Positions 32,732 through 43,206 of a DNA stretch of 59,967 nucleotides are shown piece after piece. The stretch lies in contig JARVKI010000158.1 in NCBI GenBank assembly GCA_036674765.1, positions 1 through 59,967 on the forward strand. The letters are read 5' to 3'. A model generated the notes under the pieces. The model was not told the origin of the DNA. It was given only the letters and a program-made list of their open reading frames with translations, and did no database searches. The position numbers and the translations under genes are program-made. This DNA comes from Seiridium cupressi. Taxonomy: Eukaryota > Ascomycota > Sordariomycetes > Amphisphaeriales > Sporocadaceae. Positions within the stretch are counted from its first letter, which is position 1. Each line of letters starts with the position of its first letter.

Positions 32732-34681
32732 TCACCCAATCCATCTTTCTAGTAAGTCTCGAGCCGCTGCGAACGGTGAAGTAGTATCAATCTCCTCCTT
32801 GGACGTCTCCCGTCTGACAGAGTCGAACGGCTTTTGCCCGCGAATCTCATCCTCAGAGAACCATGCTCCATGCAGACCATATGGTACTCTCTGCGGGAGC
32901 TTTATCCGGGCGACGACATCTTTCATGCTTTTGGCATCGATAACCCATAGCTCACTAGCAGCATCTTCACCGCACTCGTCGTTCTCGTCCAGTTGCGACT
33001 CGTCAAAGACGTACGTCAGAAGCCACCCGTCATCCTCGCTGGCAGCACTCGATCGTGGTATGAACCGCGGTTCCTGCGTAAACCAGCCGTCCGGCATTTT
33101 GAACATCTTGATCGGGTCCGACGGGTCCGTACTCTTCATGACCTCGTCAATACCGCGAGTGTCGACACAGCCTTTGATTTGTTGCGGTGGGTGCGCTGTT
33201 CCTCGTGCTATCAACGTTTGCGCATCCACTTTGGCCAGATAGTCGATCTTGGCTGCCTTTCCCAGAGCTGCTGAGTAGTGCGACGAGGAGCCAGTACTGC
33301 AACCATAGATATATCGGGCCGAAGTCATCTCGTACGCCGGCGACACTATGGGAAATTCGAACGGGATAGCTGAGAGCGCCCACTGGTTGCGAATCGAAGG
33401 TCGCTCGGTGCCATTCCCTACAAGCGAAAAGTTGAAGTAGTATAGTCTACACTGCTCTTCTTCGACGTACTCCGGAGGCACTGGTTTCTGTACCGGCGGT
33501 GCTAATGCCCCAGCGCTGTAAACCACCGAAGCAGATGTGAGGCGACATGCGAGCAAATGCACGGATGTCTCAGGCACAGGTTTCAGCGTCGTCGTTTCCC
33601 AGCAATTGGCCGTGTGGAAGATGACGCAAGCGTTTGTCTCGAACCACTGAATCTTCTGCGGTTCATACCGAGGGAATACGCCGAATCGCGATCGGTCTGT
33701 TGGATCGTACGAGACCACGGGCTTTCCGGTAACGCTGTTCATCGGGTTCAACGAAAGTGGTAAATCCATGATGATGGTATGCTGGGCAGAAACACCAAAA
33801 TCATGCATCATCTTGGGTGAAGCCACACCGGGCACAGGTACATCAAACCTTGGTCCCAGAATTGGTGCAGGTTTTCCGGTCGGCTTGTTTGGTGGTACAA
33901 TAGAGTAGTAGACGAAAGGCTTGATGAAGACTCCGTGGAAAGCGATCATCTCACCCGTCACTGGGTCGACCTTGGGGTGCCCTGTGGTCCACTCTTTCAT
34001 GAATGCGATGGAGGAATCTCCTCCAAATCCCGATCTCGAATCTCGAATTGGTTCATTTTCTGCCTTTCGCCCATTGAACCAGCCGACAGTCTCGAGACTA
34101 GGGAGCTGGAACCTCATGGGCGGTCCGCTCTCGCAAGTCGCAAGCGCTCTACCATCATGGTACACAACGCTCGTGTTTGCGACACTAATCTTTTTGACTC
34201 GCCACCTTGATCCAGGAAGGCTAGAAAGTATGACCAGGAATATTGTTCGGAGAACGGTCAGGAGGATCGTGACAAAAGAGGCGCTGACAAGTGTCGCAAT
34301 GCTGGGCAGCAATGGCCTCTTGAGGTTTGAGTTGTCCTTGGCGTTGAGGAACACATCCGTGAGTATGTATTGGTTTACGAAATGAGGTACGATTTGAGTT
34401 CCCTTTTCGCCCTTCCTCTCGAAGAGGACACCACTGAGCATGCCATCGCCATCAAACCAGTGTGCATCTCGGCCAAGGTCCTCATTGGTCGTCGGGTTGC
34501 CACCGTTGCGTACATATTGGCCTCCAGCAAGCTCCTCTGGGATGACACCAATATACGTGCATGGTGTTAGTGGTCGTGTTCGCTGTATAGGCGCAAAGTT
34601 GCCTGATAGATACCTACGATGAAGCGTGAGAATCCAAGCACGTTGTGGATATGAGTTGAGCAGCTTACGGGTGAGGGCCAT
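32732..34681 (-). CDS. Carotenoid cleavage oxygenase (RPE65/CCD family)
   Basis: Fe(II) dioxygenase that cuts carotenoids or apocarotenoids, 649 residues. The four iron-ligand histidines are visible: His235 (TTGHPKVDP), His293 (PKMMHDFG), His356 (VIFHTANCWE) and His604 (PYGLHGAW). The entry motif is YVRNGGNPTTN and the active-site region HWFDGDGML. A hydrophobic insertion near 124-156 (LLPSIATLVSASFVTILLTV...) is characteristic of fungal members and probably binds the membrane. It lies divergent from a retinal-binding opsin gene 1.47 kb away, the arrangement expected of a retinal-forming oxygenase (CarX-type), but a torulene-cleaving or other apocarotenoid role cannot be excluded. The N-terminal 25 residues read through GTAAGC and CGTAGG sequences that look like splice sites, but removing them breaks the frame, so the unspliced start is kept. 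Confidence 0.88.
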   Translation of the reverse strand: MALTRKLLNSYPQRAWILTLHRRYLSGNFAPIQRTRPLTPCTYIGVIPEELAGGQYVRNGGNPTTNEDLGRDAHWFDGDGMLSGVLFERKGEKGTQIVPHFVNQYILTDVFLNAKDNSNLKRPLLPSIATLVSASFVTILLTVLRTIFLVILSSLPGSRWRVKKISVANTSVVYHDGRALATCESGPPMRFQLPSLETVGWFNGRKAENEPIRDSRSGFGGDSSIAFMKEWTTGHPKVDPVTGEMIAFHGVFIKPFVYYSIVPPNKPTGKPAPILGPRFDVPVPGVASPKMMHDFGVSAQHTIIMDLPLSLNPMNSVTGKPVVSYDPTDRSRFGVFPRYEPQKIQWFETNACVIFHTANCWETTTLKPVPETSVHLLACRLTSASVVYSAGALAPPVQKPVPPEYVEEEQCRLYYFNFSLVGNGTERPSIRNQWALSAIPFEFPIVSPAYEMTSARYIYGCSTGSSSHYSAALGKAAKIDYLAKVDAQTLIARGTAHPPQQIKGCVDTRGIDEVMKSTDPSDPIKMFKMPDGWFTQEPRFIPRSSAASEDDGWLLTYVFDESQLDENDECGEDAASELWVIDAKSMKDVVARIKLPQRVPYGLHGAWFSEDEIRGQKPFDSVRRETSKEEIDTTSPFAAARDLLERWIG

Positions 34682-36152
34682 GCCCTTGTGGTATGGTGTC
34701 GTCCCTTGAGGCGACTGTCCTTAACAATGCCTCTGACATATTGGAATGCGTTGAAATAAACCCACGGCGATACCGCTACCTACGACTGGGGCGGTGATGA
34801 TGGTATCTAACGTCGCTCAAGTGCCTCTCTACGAATTGGCCGACTCATTTGACACACGCAAGGACAACGTAGAAACCGGCAGTAGTTGGCAGCGGCTCAG
34901 AGAATGCATTCACTTTCAACAGTCATGCTCAAGCTTGACTAACTTTGACATCGCATGCCGAACCGCTTCGGGACGCGCTCGGATTTCAAGGCAGTATGAC
35001 GGCATTCTGGGGTAATAGACCAGGAGCACATGGTATGTTCCTAGCCACAGACCGATGACGGCAGGCACGACAAGCTTTATCTGCCGGAGATACGCAGCAC
35101 TTGAGTAATGGAGACCCAGTCTAACCATACATGTACCTAGCGAAGCCGGTTATATTGGTATTGGAAGTCCTAGCCATGCGGTGTTCTAAAGTGTGGAGGT
35201 TGTTAGTCAACAAGGTAAGCGGCAAGTACCGGCATGCTCCTGACACCATGGCGCTCTACGCGCAAGCTGCCACAGGAAAGGTCACGAAAAATGTCAAATT
35301 GATCAGGTCGACGGAGCACGTTCACTTCCTTGCCTGTTTGCTTGACCGTCTCCAATGAAATTCATCAAAGCAAAAAAAAACTTTGGGGCATTCGAGATTT
35401 GATGATATCATGACTTTGAACCACAGCGCACCAATGGTTTGACAGGATGCGCCCGTGACGGGCACTAGTGGTGATTCATTACGCTAAGGCCATCTCTTGC
35501 TGCCACGGTAATTACAAGGCTGTCCGACCTTCGCTAGCCGGCATGGTCTAGCACTTTCACAGGGCACATGCAGACGCTATACATCCGACCAACCCGTTAG
35601 AACTGGGCCCGTTCAGCGCCGGTGCTTGCGACCTTGGCAGCCTCGTGAGCTTTGACTCGGACCTTTGCCGTTGTTTCATGCTCAAGCCACGCCCGCATCT
35701 GCAGATCATTGCGCCGGGGAGATAGTCGTGCAAAGCTTGTTTGCCGATCTGAAGCATCTTATTCGATCGCTTTCATGCTTCCCTGTTGCCGGTGCTCTGC
35801 CGAACGCCAGTCTCAGTGCCGACCACTCCGCTAGCAGTAGGAGTCTCTGATTCGCTGGCAGTAAGAGTCTCTGACAACTCAGCACGACCGGGGTTCGTGA
35901 TGCGACTATTACGTTTGCGAGGGGAGGTGATGGTGGATGTGAGGATGAAGTCATCATTCTCTGGGGAAGAAACCAGAGTATTGGTGGTTCTTTGTGGTAT
36001 TCATATACCGTACTCCTCGACCCGACTGCTTAGACCAGATAACTTATACACCCCATAATATTCTCAACGTCTATATTGCAAGTTCTACAGTGCGTGATCC
36101 AGTGTTGTCTATACGCCCCGCGTGAGAACACATCCCGTCAACCTCCATCACA
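34682..36152. promoter_or_regulatory. Divergent promoter of oxygenase and opsin
   Basis: A 1.47-kb interval shared by the two carotenoid/retinal genes; co-regulation, possibly by light, is an inference. A two-copy 24-bp direct repeat (CGCTAGCAGTAGGAGTCTCT and CGCTGGCAGTAAGAGTCTCT, near 35828-35876) is the only local structure noticed. Confidence 0.4.
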
Positions 36153-37070
36153 ATGTCAGGCAACCAAGCCCTAGGCATCAACAGCGTGGTTGAGCCGCAA
36201 GCCAACCTCGCCATTACCACCCATGGTTCCGACTGGTATTTTGCCGTCTGTGCGGTAATGGGTGTTTCGACACTGGTATTCATGGGCCTAGCTCTCAGGA
36301 GGCCGCAGAGCCACCGCCTATTCCACTACATCACAGCCGGCATTACCGCGATTGCCTGTATCGCCTACTTCTCTATGGGTTCGGGCCTTGGCCAGGTGCC
36401 CATCCAGGCCGAGTTCGTCCGTCCAAATTCATCCAAGGTTTTTGCCGCTGGTACTCGCGAAGTCTTCTACGCGCGCTACATTGACTGGTTCATTACCACG
36501 CCTCTGCTGTTGCTGGACCTCCTGCTTACAGCCGGTTTGCCCACGCCCACCATTCTGATCACCATCTTTGCTGACGAGGTCATGATTGTGACCGGGCTGC
36601 TCGGTGCCTTGACTCAAACTTCCTACAAGTGGGGTTTCTGGACCTTTGGCATGGTTTCCTTCTTCTACGTTATCTACAACCTACTCGGCACTGGACGTTC
36701 GCACGCCAGTGCCCTGGGTGGAGATGCACGCAAGACCTACATGCTTTGTGGAGTATTCCTTTCGGGCCTCTGGTTCTTGTACCCGATCGCTTGGGGCCTG
36801 AGTGAGGGAGGCAATGTCATCCATCCGGACTCCGAGGCTATCTTCTACGGAATTCTGGACATCTTGGCCAAGCCCGTCTATGGCGCTCTACTTATCTGGG
36901 GCCACCGCAACATCAACCCTGCTGATCTCGGCCTTCGTATTCGCGACGCTCAGCACACCGGTGAGAAGTACCACAACGATGCTCACAACGGCGTCCACGG
37001 ACCTGATCGTGTCATTGGCAGCAACGGTACACACTCTAACGGTGTAGGCGCCGCTACTCCCGCTGTCTAA
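36153..37070 (+). CDS. Microbial (type I) rhodopsin, proton-pump type
   Basis: Seven-helix retinal protein, single exon, 305 residues, plasma membrane. The retinal Schiff-base lysine is Lys240 in LDILAKPVYG, with the counterion Asp236. Helix C reads ARYIDWFITTPLLLLD: Arg108, Asp111 (proton acceptor, like D85 of bacteriorhodopsin), Thr115, and Asp122 (proton donor, like D96). The D-T-D set is that of outward proton pumps; NOP-1-like sensory opsins usually change the donor position to Glu. The start VFYARYIDW, the loop SYKWGFWTFG and the C-terminal His/Asn-rich tail match fungal CarO-type opsins. The ATG has CATCACA before it, and the gene sits head-to-head with the carotenoid oxygenase. Confidence 0.95.
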   Translation: MSGNQALGINSVVEPQANLAITTHGSDWYFAVCAVMGVSTLVFMGLALRRPQSHRLFHYITAGITAIACIAYFSMGSGLGQVPIQAEFVRPNSSKVFAAGTREVFYARYIDWFITTPLLLLDLLLTAGLPTPTILITIFADEVMIVTGLLGALTQTSYKWGFWTFGMVSFFYVIYNLLGTGRSHASALGGDARKTYMLCGVFLSGLWFLYPIAWGLSEGGNVIHPDSEAIFYGILDILAKPVYGALLIWGHRNINPADLGLRIRDAQHTGEKYHNDAHNGVHGPDRVIGSNGTHSNGVGAATPAV

Positions 37071-37325
37071 AGGGCTAACATCCGACTGTCGCCTTTTACT
37101 CCTTTGCTGTATGAGGCCTGAAGACGAGCAGTGACGGTTGAAAGTACACACTCATCTGGGTTCTTATATCCGCTCGGACGAAAGCTTTTGCTTTTTCTCG
37201 TGCAATGAAGTTAGGAAATATCCACGAATGTTTTTTATGTTTCATGGTGCATTTATGGTCACGATAGCAATATACCTAATTTAATAATAGAGCACTACTT
37301 TGTCATCGAAATATATTCCTGTTGT

Positions 37326-38703
37326 TCACTTGGTCCTTCTGATGGGGCCACTATATGTACTCCCATCAAACCTAGCACCTGTACCACCAAAGACGCTCCC
37401 CGTGCCAAAGTCTGGCTGGCCGCCCAACGAGCCCAGAACGTCACCAACGTATTCCTTGGGTTGTATACCTTGCGCGAATGTATAATCCCAGCCTGCCACA
37501 ATACCCCGGACAATCTCAATGCCGGTAAAGTACATGTTGTCAAGTGCCACTCCCGAGCCACCCTGGTGCATGACGCGAAGATGATCGAACGCCGTCACAC
37601 CTGGGGGTGGCCGGTCAAAATTGGCTCCTGCAGATATTGTGAGTTGGAGAACTTGGCTGTGAATTCCGTATTCGACTTACCAGAGCGTAGAACGATAGCA
37701 CGGGAGTAATCTACCAATCTCGCTAGATGCGCGCGGAGAAGCACCTGGAGGATGGCAGTGTCTTCTTGGGCCGTCATGCAATAGGTGAGATCTGTTTGGT
37801 TCGTCCATATTTTGGTCGTGTTCTCAAAAGCCTCGCTCAATAACCTGCCAGAGTAGTAAACATCGCTCGTAGCCGTGTCACATTTGATAACAGACGGAGC
37901 CCTCCTAGCTGCTGCGTACATCTCGCCGGTAGCGTTGTATCGGTTTCTATATGGGGTCATTTCGTTTACGTCGGTGAGTGATGCCTGCGATGCGAGTTGG
38001 AAGGCCTCGTCCCTAAGTGCGCCGTTGAGCTTCATGACCTCGGTTCCGTATATGTTGACTGGATATTGACTAGCACCGCTTGCCCCGAGGGGAATGTAGC
38101 CCGTAGTAAAGTTGGCGGGCATCTCCCTTGCGTCGAGCTCGTATTGCAAGGCGACTTGCACCACGTATTTGGCTAGACTGACGCTGCCTAGAGTTCCGAG
38201 TTTAGGATTGACACCTGCAATTCCCGCCACGAGGAAGTATGTCGAGCTCAATTCAAACTTCGGCGAGAATACCAGGGCGCTCAGAGAGGCAGCTGCGTTG
38301 ATCTCGGACTCCCCGACCGTGAGTTGGCAGATCTCGCCAGATACGATGCAGTGCACTTCAGGATAGATCGGCGACAGACCGGGAACAGAGATGTTCCTGG
38401 AAAGGAGATCCCCATAACCGCTACCCCGGAATTTGTCGTACCATCTGTCTGCCTCTGGAGAAAACTGGTGCAATATGTCAATCCCACGTCTCGCGAGCGA
38501 TTGTCAATGGAAATACTAATCCAGTTCCACTGGTGACTTACCGCGTTGACTATCACTACCTTGGGCTTTATCCTGCCATACACTGTATCCTTAGCGCTTA
38601 GGGTCGTATTCAAGAAGCGGCGTGCTGGCAATGGCCCATGACTCGCAGCAGTGATGGCCAGAAACCAGGCAGCACCGATAAATTTCCACGCGGCTGCGTA
38701 CAT
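37326..38703 (-). CDS. Secreted purine nucleoside permease (NUP family)
   Basis: It has 415 residues from three exons: 38703-38542, 38464-37681 and 37627-37326. A signal peptide (about 20 residues, AWKFIGAAWFLAITAASHG) is followed by PKVVIVNAFSPEADRWYD across the first splice, the family start motif. The centre contains FLVAGIAGVNPKLGTLGSVSLAKYVVQ and DTAILQVLLRAHLARLVD. The second splice gives VLRSGANFDRPPPG, the diagnostic NUP motif, and the protein ends in GSVFGGTGARFDGSTY. Many NUP proteins show nucleoside hydrolase/phosphorylase-like folds, so true transport is not assured. Introns are 77 and 53 bp with GTAAGT donors. Purine nucleoside uptake or salvage is inferred from the family alone. 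Confidence 0.9.
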
Positions 38704-39985
38704 CTTACTGTGAGCTTTCCAGGGATGGAGTTCAAGTGAAGATATGAAACGAAAGCAGCCAGATTTATAACTTTATTCATGAAAGCACGAGGAGCTGGGA
38801 GTGACTAGGCATTAAGATATTGGGGTGTATCACTCTTGAAGCATACACCTAATCACGCGGACGTTGCAACGGCATTTGGATTGATTCACCGAAATATGGC
38901 ATGGTAGTTGACAGTTGAGAGAGTACCGCGACCAAGACGTTGCGTGTCATATGTAGGCTCCCGAGACATCTCATGTGGTGTCTGCGTTCCGAGCATGCGG
39001 TCTGCTGACCTTGCAGAGCTTATCCGCGAAGAGTGCGCATGTGTCAGTCCCTGGGTGAACTAGGTAGGAGGCCTGGTTCAGGAATGTAGAAGTGGTCAAG
39101 CTAACGAGGCAAGACGAGCCTGCTAAAGCTGGGGAGATAAACAGCTGCCAATATAGCATCTCGAGGTGAATACATCGCCTGGGCCGAAATATCAGATACG
39201 TCAAGCAGATCATTCTTATATGAATATGGCTGAATATAGCCTAGAACTATTCATTTTACCTATTTGATCGTCTACTCGATCCAGTGCCTGGCTCAGAGGC
39301 TCGGCCTGCACATCATGGGTGGCTCAGGAGTGGTCAGTCGCACTAAACAATGACTGGGGCATTTAGCCAAAACAACATCTAAATAGAAACTAGGTCAGGA
39401 AGTGAGGACTCATGGACTTGTTATGAGAATCATGGAGGAGCCATGGAATATGGATTTAATGGCAGCTCTTTGCAAGCCTGATGCGGACATTACAGCTCCC
39501 CTCCTTGCGGATACGTGAATCAGCTAGGACCAGGACAGGATGACCTATGTGAGAAGTGAACCAAGAGTGTGAATAAGATTCGGCATAATCCGACTTTGCG
39601 GTTCAGTGAATTAGAATGCTGTTCGTTGTTGGTAGCCTTTGTTCAAGAGCACGTTCGGTCCATGGCTTGAACCATCAAGTGCCCACTCCCTCCTAGAGCC
39701 GTGCTAATGGCTGGGAAGCCCCATAATATAAGCATCTGCCCACTGAGACTGCCGCTAGATTAGGCCGACCCGGGGCAGGCACTTGTGCAAGGCCGGATGG
39801 ATGACACACACTCTGCCCGGGGCGGCGACTCCACATCGCTCCTCCCTTGCGAGTACGTAAGTCCGACGACCGCTTTGTCCACAGCCTCGTCGAGGATGAC
39901 AACCTCCAACCTCTGGCACTTCGTCAAGTCATGTCAGTATTCTCAGGTCTAGCAGCATTTGGTCCTCGTCACACAAAACAGCTAC
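38704..39985. other. Intergenic, no gene recognised
   Basis: A 1.3-kb divergent region holding the promoters of the permease and the F-box-like gene. The frame of the latter is open a little further upstream (to about 39959) without an ATG. Nothing else was recognised. Confidence 0.5.
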
Positions 39986-41311
39986 ATGGCGCCCTCCAAT
40001 ATGGCGAAACACCAGAAACCCCGTCTCGCAAATGACGAGGGCAAGTTGAAGACAACGGGCCGACGTAACAGACGACAAAGCCGAGCTCCAAAGCAGTCCA
40101 TCCCGGAGTTCGATCCCGCCGACACGGAGATCTCTTCTGGTCCACCCACGCTGGCGCAAAGGTTCTATGCATTACCCCAAGAGCTCCAGGACGAGATCTT
40201 TGCATGGCTGCTTGTCCGGCCAGTCAAGTGGGACCGTGAACACAGGGCCGACTGCCCCCGCCGGTCATCCGTAAGCCCCTACCAGGATGTGCGGCCTTGG
40301 TATGGCCCTTTTCAGCACACCTGCGTGTCCAGTTTCCTGTCCGCTTCGGCCTGGCGACACAACAACACTCCAATATGGGTAGATCCTTGGTGGAGTCAGT
40401 GGGCGCCCAAGCCGCTCAACCCCTACCTGTGCACCATATGTTACGATCACCGCCATCGCCCCAGGCCCTTTCCTGTTATGAGCAGCCAGAGCTTACCATG
40501 TCTTTGTGCTCGGAGGGATAATCTCCACACCTTTCTCGTCTGCAAGCGATGGTATCAGGAGCCAGGCCGTGTGTTCTACTCACGGAACACATTCGCCTTT
40601 GGTTACGCCAAGGAATGCTGTGCCTTTCTCATCAATCTTCCAGAGAAATGGAAGTTTTATATCACCAAGATTAGCATTTTGACTCTTCCCCAACCTGGCG
40701 TTAATACGGAAACTGCCTGGGAGGACCTGAAGAACACAACGATTCCGGTTGACGGCGAATCCGGGCTATATGAGACTTGGCGCCAGTTGCGAAAGCTGCC
40801 AGCACTAAGTCATCTCGAACTGGACGCTCTCATGCTCACGAGGCCGGATGTGGTGAGAGTGCTGAGACAGCCAGCCTTGAAGAACCTTAGAAGTATCAAG
40901 ATTGCACAAGCGCTCCCAACCGACCCAAAAGACTATCAGCAGTATATATGGTCAAGGCTAGCCAGGCGGGAGGACGTGGACGATAGTGATTTTGTAACGG
41001 ATATTGCACGAGCAATCACCGGTAATCGTTACGGATGGGTTAGGTGGACGAAGAACACATACGCCAACAAGGCACTTGCAGAGAGGAAGAGGTATCTGAA
41101 ACGTTTTAGACCAGCACCGAAACGGGAGAATCCGAAAAGGATGAGAACGACGATTAAGGCTCATCGGCTGAGGATTCTTCGGTGTCCGTCTGAGGGTTAT
41201 ATATGTCGAAAGTATTTATTGGAGCCATGGCTTGTCAGGCCGCCGAATATCTCTTTCATAAAGCATAGAATTCATAACAATATTGTCGCCAAAACCAACA
41301 GTCTATTATGA
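39986..41311 (+). CDS. F-box-like hypothetical protein
   Basis: Single exon, 441 residues. A basic N-terminus (KTTGRRNRRQSR) is followed near residue 60 by RFYALPQELQDEIFAWLL, the pattern of a fungal F-box-like start (LP..L..EI), though shorter than a full F-box. Mid-protein segments LHTFLVCKRWYQEPGRVFYSRN and FLINLPEKWKFYITKISIL are typical of this family, in which the C-terminal part measures one target. A lineage of such proteins is expanded in filamentous fungi and mostly uncharacterised. If it acts as an SCF substrate receptor, the target is unknown. The start was chosen at 39986, the first ATG of the frame; the C-terminus is rich in Lys and Arg. Confidence 0.72.
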   Translation: MAPSNMAKHQKPRLANDEGKLKTTGRRNRRQSRAPKQSIPEFDPADTEISSGPPTLAQRFYALPQELQDEIFAWLLVRPVKWDREHRADCPRRSSVSPYQDVRPWYGPFQHTCVSSFLSASAWRHNNTPIWVDPWWSQWAPKPLNPYLCTICYDHRHRPRPFPVMSSQSLPCLCARRDNLHTFLVCKRWYQEPGRVFYSRNTFAFGYAKECCAFLINLPEKWKFYITKISILTLPQPGVNTETAWEDLKNTTIPVDGESGLYETWRQLRKLPALSHLELDALMLTRPDVVRVLRQPALKNLRSIKIAQALPTDPKDYQQYIWSRLARREDVDDSDFVTDIARAITGNRYGWVRWTKNTYANKALAERKRYLKRFRPAPKRENPKRMRTTIKAHRLRILRCPSEGYICRKYLLEPWLVRPPNISFIKHRIHNNIVAKTNSLL

Positions 41312-41986
41312 TTAGGTTTAGTGTATATCGTACATAGAACTCACGGAGCCTTCAGTCATTCTTCAATCATGGCCTAATGAACCCTCGTGGTCATGTGGAA
41401 ATACAGCGAAGCCTTAATTGTATTTCTCAGAAGTTACATTTTCAATGCTATCTATTGCCCTACTGTCCACAACTACTCCGTTGGATCGCCAAGGCCCTTG
41501 TCAACTTATGGACTGGCTCGACCTAACTGGCTCTACTCTGTTATAATCTGCGATCCATGAAGAAAACAGACCCATTCCATTCGCGAACAGCCCAAGCACT
41601 ACACTTCTCCCAACCTCATTATTTAATATATCGGAGAGTGAAGAATGTGTCTATCAATAATGACATGTAGTATGTTGGTGCTTACCAGTTTGCGATTGTC
41701 GTGAGACTATTGTATAGTAGGGGCACCTATCCAATTAGTCCCCACAATGCTGCTCGATCGGCCCAACACTCAACACTCCCTGTAATTCGGATTGGACTCC
41801 AGTAGGTATTCAACGACTGGGAAGACGATTCTTTGTTTTACACTTGCTGTTTCAGCCGCCTAGAACACATAAGCATAATGGCGATGCTCAGCCGGCCCTC
41901 TACCACCGGTGATATGAACAATGAGTCTCCCAGTTGCGCACACTCGCAACAGCACTGGTTTTAACGTGTTTTGAAGCCGACACACG
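41312..41986. other. Intergenic, no gene recognised
   Basis: AT-richer spacer between the F-box-like gene and the hydrolase relic. No coding family was recognised. Confidence 0.5.
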
Positions 41987-42914
41987 ATGGCCATCTCTTC
42001 TGATCTTACACTGCCCAACGGACGTAAGCTCTCATACGCCGCATATGGCTCTACATCGACAACAGCTCCAGTCGTGTTTTATCACCATGGCTTCCCGGCG
42101 AGCCATGCCGAAGCCCGCCTCTATGATACTGCAGCACAAAAGCACGAGACCCGGCTTATCGCAATTGATCGGCCGGGCATGGGAAACTCGACGCATCAGC
42201 CTAATCGACAGCTGCTGGACTGGCCTGCACATCTTCTCGCGCTTACAGACCACCTCAAAGTGGAACAGTTTGGGATCCTAGGTACTTCTTGAAGTAGTCC
42301 TGACGTTATAGCTTGTTGGCACTTTATACCGCGTTCTCGGTGCGCCAGTGCTGGCATTGTGTCGGGCCTCTACCCGAGGAGCTTGGGCACTGCGGGTATG
42401 TTGTTCAGGCGCGAATGATGCTGTACGTTGCGCCCTGGCTGGCCGGGCTGGTTGCCTTCGGTCTGGACAAGGGTCTAGGGGTCATTGCGAGAGACGGGGA
42501 GCATCCCCGGGAAGTTCGAGCGGGCACTTGCCAGTAACTTCACGTCCAGACCGCCCGTGGATCGAGAGCTACGGAATCGAGAGCTGTGGAATCGAGACGT
42601 GGGTGGGTTCCGGCAAACTCATGTCGAAAGCACAAGAGAAGCGCTTCGTGACGGTGGCCACGGTCCAGCATGGGAGGCTAGATTGATTGGCAGTGATTGG
42701 GAATTTCCCCTCGAAGAACTCAGCGCAGAGGCCGGCAAGATGTTTCTCTGGCATGGTGGTTAATCTTAATGTTCCGGCGCACATGGCTGAAACGGCGGCT
42801 AAGTTGATGAATGGTGCTGAGCTGCGATTTTCGCCAGATGAAGGACATGTCAGCTTGGCTGTCAACAAGTCTGACGAGACTGTGGCGGCTTTGCGTGGCT
42901 CGTTGCCTACATGA
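41987..42914 (+). pseudogene. Decayed alpha/beta hydrolase
   Basis: The 5' part (from 41987) reads MAISSDLTLPNGRKLSYAAY, then VVFYHHGFPASHAEAR, IAIDRPGMGNSTHQP and FGILGTS, the oxyanion-hole and pre-nucleophile region of an alpha/beta hydrolase. The nucleophile elbow that should follow (GxSxG type) is gone: stops appear and the frame is lost at about 42290. Fragments continue in different frames: RCASAGIVSGLYP near 42330-42370, VVQARMMLYVAPWLAG, then a shift at 42510 (a CCCCGG run) to PGKFERALASNF, and a further shift near 42763 to NLNVPAHMAETAAKLM and DEGHVSLAVN, which holds the catalytic His region. At least three indels plus a deletion cannot be explained by introns. A small tandem duplication (GGAATCGAGAGCTGT region, 42566-42595) also occurs. 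Non-functional as it stands. Confidence 0.85.
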
Positions 42915-43206
42915 TAATTAACCACAATTTGCATGGTGTCCAAATCTGAAGATTTTGAACCCGGGAATGGAGACCGCTATGTCGAGGGAGACAAGTATGG
43001 ATAGACCAGTTACCGGACTATGCGCAAGCAGACTTGTTGATTCTAGCTACGCCGAATAACAATGGGGTTTGGACCTTGTTGGGATATGAAAGATAGATCA
43101 CAAGCAGCAGGAGGGCTACAGTCTTCATGAAAACCACGACATACATGCAGCTCAAATGCGGTAAAGTGAGATATGAGCTGCAATTAGGGCTTATGATGGT
43201 ACGTTT

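Noticed and set aside
34610..34681. Possible 55-bp intron at the start of the carotenoid oxygenase
   Set aside because: GTAAGC and CGTAGG look like splice sites, but removal of 55 bp shifts the frame and loses YLSGNFAPI, which is conserved.
32732..37070. Complete Fusarium-like car cluster
   Set aside because: No phytoene synthase/cyclase or desaturase sequence is seen in the window; only the oxygenase and opsin are present.
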